Shown: in pieces, positions 1 to 7,490 of the stretch
Layout of the letters: every line of letters starts with the position of its first letter
How positions within the stretch are numbered: the stretch's first letter is position 1
Assembly (NCBI GenBank): GCA_018333405.1
Contig: JAGXSR010000056.1
Location: forward strand, 1 to 16,957
Reading direction: 5' to 3'
Origin: Dethiobacter sp.
GTDB lineage: Bacteria; Bacillota; Dethiobacteria; DTU022
Length of the DNA: 16,957 bases
The notes under the pieces: model-generated
Seen by the model: only the letters and a program-made list of their open reading frames with translations
The model's database searches: none
What the model was told of the DNA's origin: nothing
Translations under genes and position numbers: made by a program

Positions 1-208
1 AGAACACAAACAAACGCCCGGCGCATTCATCTCCCCCGGTTCCGGCGGAAATTACTTGTCTTACACCTTCAGGCAACCAGTGATTCCATAGTTTTTGCGC
101 AACCGCAGCAGAGTCCATCATATGCATCGTTAACGGCAACCAAAATAAACCACCGTCCTGAGACTTTTTTGCCCAAAGGCTTCGTGCTTTTTGAGAAAGC
201 CTTACCAT
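1..208 (-). CDS. cas3: Cas3 (type I CRISPR-Cas helicase-nuclease), N-terminal fragment cut by the window edge
   Basis: Reading the minus strand from an ATG at 208 gives 69 residues open to the left edge. They resemble the start of Cas3 HD-nuclease domains: an ARSLWAKK opening, then WLPLTMHMMDSAAVA followed by KLWNHWLP. His29 and Asp32 fit the first metal-binding His and nearby Asp of Cas3'' (E. coli Cas3 has HCLDVAAVA in the same place). Cas3 is the nuclease-helicase recruited by Cascade to degrade target DNA. A GGGAG Shine-Dalgarno lies 8 bases before the ATG. The helicase part and the rest of the cas operon would lie left of position 1. The opening looks more like subtype I-E than I-F or I-C, but 69 residues cannot settle the subtype. 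Confidence 0.78.
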   Translation of the reverse strand, partial: MVRLSQKARSLWAKKSQDGGLFWLPLTMHMMDSAAVAQKLWNHWLPEGVRQVISAGTGGDECAGRLFVF

Positions 209-250
209 AACACGATTCTCCCGACCTTTCAGATTATTCGATTAGTTCTT

Positions 251-259
251 ATTGTATCA
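251..259 (-). promoter_or_regulatory. possible extended -10 promoter for cas3
   Basis: On the minus strand TGATACAAT reads as an extended -10 element (TG, one base, TACAAT), 42 bases before the cas3 ATG. No good -35 hexamer lies 16-18 bases further up, as expected if the extended -10 compensates. It lies in the 98-base gap between the WYL gene and cas3. Prediction from sequence only. Confidence 0.3.
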
Positions 260-306
260 GAGCTGGTATGCCATCCGTTGACATAGCTATAATCAGGCAG
301 CAATAT

Positions 307-1329
307 TTATGTATTTATATATAGCTGTGAGGCCGCGGTCAATTCATGGGCTGCCATAGCGATAAGTTCCGGAGGCGCTAATACCTTCGCACCGGCGCCG
401 AAGCTTAATACCCACCTTTTAACCTGGAAAAGGCCGCTGGTTTGCATGGTCAGGATAAGAGAACCGTCAGGGTTTTCCTCGATCGTCTGAGTGGGGGGTA
501 GTTGTTTTTCCCTGATCCAGCGGGCCTGATCAGGGGAAAACCAGATTTTTACCTGGTAGGTGTTGTCTCCTTTATACAGTTGAAATGAATCCTGAAAGTA
601 AGTATCCTGGTTGAAGTCTTTATGTAAAGAGAATGCAGATTCTGTATGCTTTAGCTCCCTGATCCGATCCAGGGCGAAGATACGCACGGCCCGGCGTAGG
701 TGACAAAAACCGACCATATACCATGCGCCCTGGTAGTAGCGGAGCTGGTACGGATCAACCAGACGTTCCCGGCAGCTGTTCCGTGCGATGGAGTAATGAA
801 GCAGGTTGATGGTTTTGCGCTCTTTGATCGCTGCTCCAATGGTGGCGAAGTGAGCGGCAACCTGCTTTTCGTCTCCACGCAGCGGCTCAAGGTCAAAGAA
901 GACGGTTTCAGTTAATTGCCCGAAATCGATTTCCACGGTATCTTGCACATAGCTGCAGATTTTATTAAAAGCGCTGACTATAGCCTGAATGTATGGGGTG
1001 CCTTTGCATTTGACGAGCAAGTTATGTCCGAGGCAGAGAGCGAGCAATTCGCCCTCGGTTATTTTAAGCAGACCTAAAGAGTAGTCCGCCTGATTATAAA
1101 AAAAGCCCCTTCTTTTTGGGTCATATTCAAGGGGGGCGCTTAACATATCTTTCATAAATCCAACGTCCCGCATGATGGTGCGCTGGTGTACTTCCAACTC
1201 CTCTGCCAGGCTGCGCGCATTGGGATAACGCATGGCTTTTATTGTTTTGTCTATATGGACGATCCGGTAAAGTTGGGGCCGAGTGGTTTCGGCCAGTCCA
1301 AAGGCCATGAATTGACCACCGCCAGTCAT
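307..1329 (-). CDS. WYL-domain transcriptional regulator (HTH + WYL + WCX)
   Basis: A 340-residue cytoplasmic regulator. Residues about 18-75 form a DeoR-like winged helix with the ARSLAEELEVHQRTIMRDV recognition pattern. Residues about 170-228 form the WYL domain, with W203-Y204-M205 in place of Trp-Tyr-Leu and then a VRIFALDRI strand. The remainder fits the C-terminal WCX extension. WYL domains bind nucleic-acid or nucleotide ligands, and WYL regulators occur repeatedly beside CRISPR-Cas operons. The gene starts 6 bases after the ATPase stop and precedes cas3 by 98 bases on the same strand. It could serve either neighbour, and the CRISPR link seems likelier. The start is uncertain: ATG 1329 has a weak RBS but suits coupling to the gene before it, whereas ATG 1308 has a GGTGG at better spacing. 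Confidence 0.85.
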   Translation of the reverse strand: MTGGGQFMAFGLAETTRPQLYRIVHIDKTIKAMRYPNARSLAEELEVHQRTIMRDVGFMKDMLSAPLEYDPKRRGFFYNQADYSLGLLKITEGELLALCLGHNLLVKCKGTPYIQAIVSAFNKICSYVQDTVEIDFGQLTETVFFDLEPLRGDEKQVAAHFATIGAAIKERKTINLLHYSIARNSCRERLVDPYQLRYYQGAWYMVGFCHLRRAVRIFALDRIRELKHTESAFSLHKDFNQDTYFQDSFQLYKGDNTYQVKIWFSPDQARWIREKQLPPTQTIEENPDGSLILTMQTSGLFQVKRWVLSFGAGAKVLAPPELIAMAAHELTAASQLYINT

Positions 1330-1335
1330 TAATCA

Positions 1336-2973
1336 TTACTTCATTGCCTGATTATGGTTACAGTTCGACAATGTTTTCCATTCCCCTCCTTTACCGTGAT
1401 CTGCTTCATCCAGATAGAGCCAGTATTTTTTTAAATCGGTCGCCGCCAAATATAACTGCTGGAAATACTGATCGGCAGAGTTTCCGGTCAGCAGATCAAA
1501 CGGCCCGGCGGCTATGCATCTTCCGAAGCGCAGGACCAAAATATCGTCACAAACCGAACTGGCCGCGGCAAGATCATGTGTAATCAGCAGGACGGCGAAT
1601 TTTTTTTCCTTGGCCTGCCGGTAAATAAGCTGCAAAATCTCCTGTTTAATGGCTGCATCCAACATCGAGGTGGGTTCATCCAATACTAAGATGGAAAGAT
1701 CCGTCACCAAGGTCCTGGCGATAGCGATTCTTTGACGCTGGCCGCCGCTGAGCTGATGCGGAAATCGGGCAGCATATATTTCAGGTTCAAGTCCTACGTC
1801 CGCTAAGGCCTGGTAAACCTTGAGCCGATCTTTTTGTTTGCCCTCTGACCGCTTATGAATTTTTAATGGCTCTGCGACTATGCTGCTGATCGTTTTATGC
1901 GGAGGCAAGGAGTCAAAAGGGTCCTGACGGATCAAACCCATTTGGCTGCGCATCTGTTTGATAAGACGCGAATTGGAGTTAACCGGTTTGCCCAGAAATA
2001 ATATAGAACCGTTATCCGGCCGCATTAAATGGAAGAGCAGATTCGCCAGCGTCGATTTGCCGCTTCCACTGGCGCCGACCAGTCCGGTAATTATACCCGG
2101 ATACAAGGAAATACTGACCTGATCCAGCGCCTGGACAACTTCCTTTGTTCCCGGCCTTTTAAATGTTTTTGAAAGGTATTTCGCTTCAAGGATTGGCTCC
2201 CCCGCACATAGATTTACACTACTGCTTCTTATTTGGGGGATGGAAGAAAAAAGCTTTTTTATATAAGGCGAATCTTCAGGTTGCGGAATCCCTTCCTTTA
2301 ATACAAGATAATGATCGCAAAAACTTTTCACTAAACGCAGGTCATGCGTTATGAATATCAGGGACATGGCCATCTCTTTTTTGAGCTGGGCAATTATCTT
2401 AAGGATATTTCCCTCAGTGATCACATCCAGCCCGGTTGTCGCTTCATCCAAAATTAATATTTTCGGATTACATACCAGCGCCTTGGCCAAAACAGCCCTC
2501 TGCCGCATGCCTCCGCTGAGCTGGTGCGGGTAACAGAAAAACAGCTGCGGGCTCAGTTCTACCCGGCTAAGTGCTTCTATAGCCCTGGCTGCTTTGTCTT
2601 TGGCGTTCATCAAGGGCAGAAAATGCCCTGCAAGCTCAATCAGGCTTTGACCGATTGTATATACAGGGTTAAAACTGTTCATCGCCGCTTGTGGGACTAG
2701 GGCTAATTCCCGCCACCTAAGAGGTCGCAGGCTTTCAGGTCGATGAAAGTCGTAACGAGCGTTATTCCAGATTAGCCGACCGTGAGCATGGCCGCCCAGC
2801 TCACGCAGCATCCCCAGTAAAGACCAGGCCACCGTGCTTTTGCCGCTCCCGGACTCTCCAATCAAACCGAGAGCCTGATCATTTTCGAGGCAAAAAGAAA
2901 GGTTGCGTACCGCTTGCACCTCTCTGCCTTTAGAGTCAGCGTAAAAACAGGATAAGCTCTCCACGTTAAGCAT
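1336..2973 (-). CDS. fused double ATPase of a peptide/nickel-type ABC importer (DppD-DppF-like)
   Basis: A 545-residue protein with two complete ABC cassettes in one chain. Cassette 1 has Walker A GESGSGKS (39-46), signature LSGGMRQR (152-159), Walker B ILILDEATTGLD (172-183) and ITHD (208-211). Cassette 2 has GASGSGKS (300-307), LSGGQRQR (408-415), LVLDEPTSMLD (429-439) and ITHD (464-467). All catalytic residues are present in both, so both sites should hydrolyse ATP to power uptake. Single-chain versions are known in YejF and GsiA. The start is ATG 2973: GAGGGTG lies just upstream and the codon overlaps the permease stop as TAATG, pointing to translational coupling. An upstream extension to 3084 is open but lies inside the permease and is not homologous. 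The cargo cannot be read from the ATPase. Confidence 0.92.
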   Translation of the reverse strand: MLNVESLSCFYADSKGREVQAVRNLSFCLENDQALGLIGESGSGKSTVAWSLLGMLRELGGHAHGRLIWNNARYDFHRPESLRPLRWRELALVPQAAMNSFNPVYTIGQSLIELAGHFLPLMNAKDKAARAIEALSRVELSPQLFFCYPHQLSGGMRQRAVLAKALVCNPKILILDEATTGLDVITEGNILKIIAQLKKEMAMSLIFITHDLRLVKSFCDHYLVLKEGIPQPEDSPYIKKLFSSIPQIRSSSVNLCAGEPILEAKYLSKTFKRPGTKEVVQALDQVSISLYPGIITGLVGASGSGKSTLANLLFHLMRPDNGSILFLGKPVNSNSRLIKQMRSQMGLIRQDPFDSLPPHKTISSIVAEPLKIHKRSEGKQKDRLKVYQALADVGLEPEIYAARFPHQLSGGQRQRIAIARTLVTDLSILVLDEPTSMLDAAIKQEILQLIYRQAKEKKFAVLLITHDLAAASSVCDDILVLRFGRCIAAGPFDLLTGNSADQYFQQLYLAATDLKKYWLYLDEADHGKGGEWKTLSNCNHNQAMK

Positions 2974-3812
2974 TATTGCACCCTCATTATTCTGGGATTG
3001 GCGTACGTTTCCATATATAACCCTATGAATAAAAAGCCGGCAGAAAGTAAAGCGATACAAAGACCCGGGGGAAGAATCCACCAAAGCCAGGCACTGGTCA
3101 AGATCGCGTTGCGGGCTTGAGCGTAAAATAGGATGCTGCCCCAGCTATTTAGCAATGGGTTCCCCAGGCCGAGAAAGCTTAAGGATGCCTCAGTCAGCAC
3201 GGCATAACTAGCCGAGAGCATAGCGCGGTAGATAAGCAGAGGCAATATTTCGCTAAGAATATGTTTCCGTAGCAGATAGCCCGTCCCGGCGCCAATCGCC
3301 TGCAAGTTGAGAATATAACCTTTGGCCTTGATCTTTAAAACCTGAGCCCGAACAATACGGGCTGTCGCCGGCCAGTTGATTAAAGAAATAATCAGCACGA
3401 TCTGAAAAAAACCCTGCCCCCACATGGCAGCTAAAAGGATAGCCAACGGCAGAAAAGGCAAGACTAAAATAAAATCGGCGCAGCGCATGATCACACTTTC
3501 TATAGATTTACCCAAAAAACCGGCGATCAGGCCGAGCAAGGCGCCGACGGCTGTACTGAGTGCCGCGGTAAGCACAGCCAGGCTCAACGAGAGGCGAGAG
3601 CCGTAAATCAGCCCGCTGAAAATATCTTGCCCAATGTCATTAGTTCCGAGCAAGTGCCCGGCGCCGGGCGGAGAAAAGGGAGCTCCCACTATCTGGTGCG
3701 GGTTGTGCGGCGCCAGGTTTGGCGCAAAAATTGCCGCAATGAAAAAGAACCCCAAAATAACTGCGCCAATGAGCGCCGGCGGCAGCTGCTTTTTTCTGTT
3801 GTCGCAGGTCAC
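2973..3812 (-). CDS. ABC importer permease, DppC/NikC/OppC type
   Basis: A 279-residue inner-membrane permease. It has an N-terminal anchor (IGAVILGFFFIAAIFAP), the family block HLLGTNDIGQDIFSGLIYGSR (begins near residue 53), several further hydrophobic segments, and the cytoplasmic EAA-like loop (ARIVRAQVLKIKAKGYILNLQA) that docks on the ATPase. A second family signature, EASLSFLGLG followed by WGSIL, lies in the last third. Length is normal. The start is GTG 3812 preceded by GAGGAAA, overlapping the stop of the other permease by four bases (GTGA). It should pair with the neighbouring permease to form the transmembrane channel. Whether it carries peptides, nickel chelates or other small molecules is undetermined. 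Confidence 0.92.
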   Translation of the reverse strand: MTCDNRKKQLPPALIGAVILGFFFIAAIFAPNLAPHNPHQIVGAPFSPPGAGHLLGTNDIGQDIFSGLIYGSRLSLSLAVLTAALSTAVGALLGLIAGFLGKSIESVIMRCADFILVLPFLPLAILLAAMWGQGFFQIVLIISLINWPATARIVRAQVLKIKAKGYILNLQAIGAGTGYLLRKHILSEILPLLIYRAMLSASYAVLTEASLSFLGLGNPLLNSWGSILFYAQARNAILTSAWLWWILPPGLCIALLSAGFLFIGLYMETYANPRIMRVQ

Positions 3813-4789
3813 GTTTCCTCACCTAAGCGTGGGTCAAGATAAAGATACAAACGATCCGCTAAATAATTAAAGAGAATCACAAGCAAGGCCGAGACAAAAA
3901 AGCTGTACTGCAACAGCAGGTAATCGCGAGCCGCGACCGCTTCGAACATTAAGCGCCCCAGGCCCGGATACGCAAATACCGTTTCTACAACGGTGGCCCC
4001 GCTTAAAACAAATCCGAGGTCCATCATCAAAACTGTAAAAAAAGGCAATAGGGCGTTGCGCATAATATACTTGTAGCGGATTATCCTATCCGGCAAACCT
4101 TTTGCTTTGGCCAGAATTATATAATCTTCGCCCAGCACTTCAATCAACGAATAGCGCATCGTCATAAAATATCGCCCCACAGAAAGAATCGTCAGCGTCA
4201 GCAGAGGCAGAACCATATGCATGGCTATATCCAGCATTTTCTGCAGCCCTGTAAAACCCGACCCTGCCGTGTAGGCGCCAAATAGCGGTAACCAGTTTAG
4301 TCTGACCCCGAAAACAGCTATTAACAACATCCCCAGCCAAAATGCAGGTAAAGATCCCAGAAACGATACTGTTAACAGCAAGTAAATATCAGGCCATTTA
4401 CCCCGGTTTATCGCCGCGCGTATGCCAAGAAATGCGCCGATGGCGGCGGAAAAAGCTATACTCATTAAAGCGAGCACAATAGTCCACGGAAGGCGATTGC
4501 GAATTAAAGTAATGATAGGTGCATTTTGGGAATATGATCTCCCCCATTGCAACGTGACAAGGTCCGCTAAATATTCTGCAAACTGAACAGGTAAAGTCTG
4601 GTCCAAATTGTAGCGGGATAACAGCTCTTTTCTCTCCACAGGAGATAGCTGCCCTACATCTTCCCCAGCCAGATACATCAGGGGGCTGCCGGGCAGTATG
4701 CGCGGAAGCAAAAAATTTACTAGCACCACAAACCAAATCAGCAGCAGGTATTGAACCGCTTTCAAACTTCGTCTTGGATTAGTCCGCAT
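3809..4789 (-). CDS. ABC importer permease, DppB/NikB/OppB type
   Basis: A 326-residue membrane protein with the layout of the DppB/NikB family. It has an N-terminal transmembrane helix (YLLLIWFVVLVNFLLPR), a periplasm-facing loop with RYNLDQTLPVQFAEYLADL and the WGRSYS block, several more membrane helices, and the EAA loop (EVLGEDYIILAKAKGLPDRI). The late motif VVETVFAYPGLGRL is diagnostic. I chose ATG 4789, which overlaps the end of the binding-protein gene by 11 bases and has GGGAAG just upstream. A TTG at 4819 in the same frame lacks a convincing ribosome binding site. It probably forms a heterodimeric channel with the next gene's product. Confidence 0.92.
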   Translation of the reverse strand: MRTNPRRSLKAVQYLLLIWFVVLVNFLLPRILPGSPLMYLAGEDVGQLSPVERKELLSRYNLDQTLPVQFAEYLADLVTLQWGRSYSQNAPIITLIRNRLPWTIVLALMSIAFSAAIGAFLGIRAAINRGKWPDIYLLLTVSFLGSLPAFWLGMLLIAVFGVRLNWLPLFGAYTAGSGFTGLQKMLDIAMHMVLPLLTLTILSVGRYFMTMRYSLIEVLGEDYIILAKAKGLPDRIIRYKYIMRNALLPFFTVLMMDLGFVLSGATVVETVFAYPGLGRLMFEAVAARDYLLLQYSFFVSALLVILFNYLADRLYLYLDPRLGEET

Positions 4790-6518
4790 GGCTCTTCCCA
4801 CGCCTGGAAGCTTTAACAACCGCTATTACGACAACGATCAACACCGCCGTCAGAATATATGCGGTAATATTGCTTCGCTTTGGCTCATTATTATCCGCCT
4901 CCCGCCAAGCAGACTCGCGGGTAAATCCCGGCAGGAAAGACATTTTATTAATAATACCGCTTCCCTGTTGTAAAATGTAGCCGTCATATGCTGCGGGTCT
5001 GTAAGCCATAATCACTTGCTGGTAGTACAAGGGTATCATCGGTATCTTTTCCGCAATCAGCCGCTGCATCTCATCGATGATTAATCTGCGCCTGTCTTGA
5101 TCTATTTCATTGGCCAAACGCTCGGCCAACAGATCAAATTCATCGTCGGCAAAACCGCCGATATTGAATGACCCCTGGTCGTAAGCGGATGCAAACAGTT
5201 GAACCAGAGCCTCCGAGCGAAGTTGCAGCGGAGCCGACCAGCCCCAGAGAGTTAACGCATAATTTCTCCCCTGTGAAACATCGAATTCAGGCCAAACCCT
5301 ATCGTCTAAAGTATTCGATTCCATAGAGACCACTTCAATTTCGATGCCGACCGCGCTCAGCTGCCGGGCAATCAATTCCGCCGTGCGTATACGCAACGGA
5401 TTGTCGGCTTGCGTCAAAAGATCAAAACTCAGCGGCCGGCCTTGATCATCGACACGAATATCCCCACGCCGCAGAAAACCAAGCCCGTCTAGCAGCTCGT
5501 TGCTTCTGTCTAAGTTACGCTCCGGCACAAAGGCCGCGCTGCCCAAAAAGCCTGCCGGGTGGAAGAAGCCCAAACTGCCTGGATCCCCGAAGCCGAGAAG
5601 GATAATGTTTACCAATTCTTGCAGATCCAGGGCCAGCGCAACAGCCTTTCTCATTTCCGGTAAGTTGAAGGGGTAAAACTCGTTATTAAACTGTAATAAT
5701 GTTGTGGCCAATCCCGGCCCGCTCGCAATGTTAATCTCTTCTACCGCCTCAAACTCGCCTACCAACTCCGGCGGCAGGTTAGCCGTTGCGGCATCTAGGC
5801 TGCCTGCCCGTAAGGCCTGAAAGATAGCGGCCCTGTCGGTAATTATCGGCAGTACAATGCGCTCAACAAGGGGCTTACCCCTAAAATAGCCGGCGACGGC
5901 TTCCAGAATATAATACTGTCCCTCTTTGTATTCCGCCAGTCGGTACGGACCGCTGCCAATAGTGCCACGAACCAGTTTGGCGTCTTTTTCTCCCTCATAA
6001 ATATGCCTCGGAATGATCGGCAGGTCGGCTAATACTAATGGGATAAAATCGGGGTTCCCTTTCTTCAGTCTGATCGTCAGAGTTAATTCTCCGGTGACTT
6101 CTACCGACTCGATCATGGCGGCCATTCTCTGCCAGCGGGCATGCGGCTGACTGAGTGGGTAAGTAAAACTAAAGGCCACGTCGTCAGCCGTTAACGCGGC
6201 GCCGTCGTGCCAAAACTGGTCTGGCAACAGCGTCAGATGGTAAACAGTATGGCCTTTTTCTACGCCGTAATCGGAGACCATCCAGGGGAGCGGTTGGTTC
6301 AGCGCATCAAAAATAAACAGGCTGTCATAAATAAGCCGGAGTACTTCCAAACCGGTGCCTCTGACATAGGTAAAGGGGGTCAGAGTGTTCTCATCGGAAT
6401 GTATAGCGATCTTTAATTCTATTTCTTCTCCGCCGGCAGCTGCCGAAAGCCCGGCGGCTGTTAGAGCGGTAACAAAAATAACGGCTAAGGCTATAGTAAA
6501 AAGCACCTTCTCTTTCAC
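4779..6518 (-). CDS. extracellular solute-binding protein, family 5 (peptide/nickel type), C-terminally membrane anchored
   Basis: A 579-residue family-5 binding protein. Residues 4-28 form a signal-peptide-like hydrophobic helix ending in AAGLSAAAGG. No lipobox cysteine is visible, unlike most Gram-positive binding proteins. The mature part has the usual opening (LTPFTYVRGTGLEVLRLIYDSLF), the FWHDGAALTADDVAFSF block of the SBP_bac_5 fold, GTIGSGPYRL, and a C-terminal MIPLYYQQVIMAYRP segment. The last 30 residues contain a strongly hydrophobic stretch (about 551-568, YILTAVLIVVVIAVV) followed by KASRRGK, which looks like a membrane anchor. The start is GTG 6518, 8 bases after AGGGGG. It captures substrate for the two permeases and fused ATPase downstream. 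Oligopeptides are the commonest ligands, but NikA-type nickel binding is possible beside nickel-enzyme genes. Confidence 0.9.
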   Translation of the reverse strand: MKEKVLFTIALAVIFVTALTAAGLSAAAGGEEIELKIAIHSDENTLTPFTYVRGTGLEVLRLIYDSLFIFDALNQPLPWMVSDYGVEKGHTVYHLTLLPDQFWHDGAALTADDVAFSFTYPLSQPHARWQRMAAMIESVEVTGELTLTIRLKKGNPDFIPLVLADLPIIPRHIYEGEKDAKLVRGTIGSGPYRLAEYKEGQYYILEAVAGYFRGKPLVERIVLPIITDRAAIFQALRAGSLDAATANLPPELVGEFEAVEEINIASGPGLATTLLQFNNEFYPFNLPEMRKAVALALDLQELVNIILLGFGDPGSLGFFHPAGFLGSAAFVPERNLDRSNELLDGLGFLRRGDIRVDDQGRPLSFDLLTQADNPLRIRTAELIARQLSAVGIEIEVVSMESNTLDDRVWPEFDVSQGRNYALTLWGWSAPLQLRSEALVQLFASAYDQGSFNIGGFADDEFDLLAERLANEIDQDRRRLIIDEMQRLIAEKIPMIPLYYQQVIMAYRPAAYDGYILQQGSGIINKMSFLPGFTRESAWREADNNEPKRSNITAYILTAVLIVVVIAVVKASRRGKSHAD

Positions 6519-6595
6519 CTGTTAAGCCCCCTATATATGCTGATTTACCATAGCGGAGCAGGGGTCGTTTCTACTTTTGTCGCGCAGGTACAAAC

Positions 6596-6601
6596 ATTAT
6601 A
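6596..6601 (-). promoter_or_regulatory. possible -10 box for the ABC importer genes
   Basis: The 137-base gap between cooC and the binding-protein gene is AT-rich, and its minus strand contains a perfect TATAAT, 77 bases before the GTG start. No clear -35 hexamer or TG extension accompanies it, so this is weak. No Rho-independent terminator is visible in the gap and no NikR-like palindrome was recognised. The importer may therefore be read partly from the acs/cdh operon. Confidence 0.25.
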
Positions 6602-6655
6602 GAATATAAACTGGAAATTAGCACAGGGTATTTTAACATAAGCTATAATCAACAC

Positions 6656-7408
6656 TTATAATTTTAGCTTATCGGCTATCTTGCTAAAAGCAACCACGGC
6701 TACGGCGTCATCCGGCAGATCTACCACAGGTCTGCCTTGCAGGTCGTATTCGGCCACCAGCGGGTCAAGCGGAATCGAGCCCAGCAGCTCCAGCCCGGTT
6801 TTGGCGATCTCTTCCTGCAGCTTAGCAACTTCAGTATCTGTCGTCTTGGATACTACCAGATAAACAGCTTTAACATCCAGGCTAACCGCCTGAACAATCT
6901 CGTATACCCTTGCCGCAGACCGAACACCTCGAACCGTAGAGTCGCTGACTACTATCAGCAGATCAACCTGGGAAACGATACGTCGACTCAAATGTTCCAA
7001 CCCAGCTTCGTTATCGATTATTACGTAGTCATAATTGCTGCGCAATTTTTCCAGGTTTTTACGCAGCAGATCGTTAGGATAGCAATAACAGCCTGACTTC
7101 TGCGGATTACCCATGACCAAAAGATCTATCTTTTCAGCTTCCACCACGGCATCTAAAAGCTTGTATTCCATATACATTTCCTTTGTCATTCCTGACGGGA
7201 CAGCTTTAGGGTCTTTAGTGCCTTCCAGAATGGTGGAAATTGTTTTATCCACCTTTAAACCCAGCGCCTCATTTAGGTTAGCGTTAGGATCGGCATCCAC
7301 AGCCAGAAGTAAAATGTCCGGCCTGTTTTTTTGCAGGTAGCGTAATAAAAGTGCTGCAAAAGTAGTTTTACCTACTCCACCTTTGCCGGCAATGGCCACC
7401 TGTTTCAT
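6656..7408 (-). CDS. cooC: CooC/AcsF-type nickel-insertion ATPase (operon-distal copy)
   Basis: A 250-residue P-loop ATPase of the MinD/CooC family. The deviant Walker A is GKGGVGKTT (8-16), the switch region is DADPNANL (38-45), and a CYC motif lies at Cys107-Tyr108-Cys109. In CooC the CxC pair lies at the dimer interface and binds nickel. The family delivers or stabilises nickel for the C-cluster of CODH or, as AcsF, the A-cluster of acetyl-CoA synthase. A VDLLIVVSDST strand and a long C-terminal helix complete the fold, with normal length and no signal peptide. The ATG follows GGGGTGAG. The gene is 82 bases after the DUF166-like gene and is the last member of the acs/cdh operon. Which enzyme it serves cannot be told from sequence alone. 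Confidence 0.9.
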   Translation of the reverse strand: MKQVAIAGKGGVGKTTFAALLLRYLQKNRPDILLLAVDADPNANLNEALGLKVDKTISTILEGTKDPKAVPSGMTKEMYMEYKLLDAVVEAEKIDLLVMGNPQKSGCYCYPNDLLRKNLEKLRSNYDYVIIDNEAGLEHLSRRIVSQVDLLIVVSDSTVRGVRSAARVYEIVQAVSLDVKAVYLVVSKTTDTEVAKLQEEIAKTGLELLGSIPLDPLVAEYDLQGRPVVDLPDDAVAVVAFSKIADKLKL

Positions 7409-7490
7409 CTTAAACTCACCCCGCCCCCATATTTTTAAGCGAACATTTTTACGCGTATCACTTCTCTCAGTTCAGCGGATCGGCAAATCT

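Noticed and set aside
278..306. Plus-strand TTGACA with CAATAT 17 bases on
   Set aside because: The -35 is perfect but the -10 matches only three of six bases, and the only product would be antisense to the WYL gene.
2974..3084. N-terminal extension of the fused ATPase (start at 3084)
   Set aside because: It lies inside the permease gene, shows no ABC-family similarity, and the ATG at 2973 has its own ribosome binding site and TAATG coupling.
4779..6518. Firm assignment of the binding protein as NikA
   Set aside because: No NikA-specific residues can be confirmed by eye. Family 5 covers many ligands, so only the neighbourhood favours nickel.
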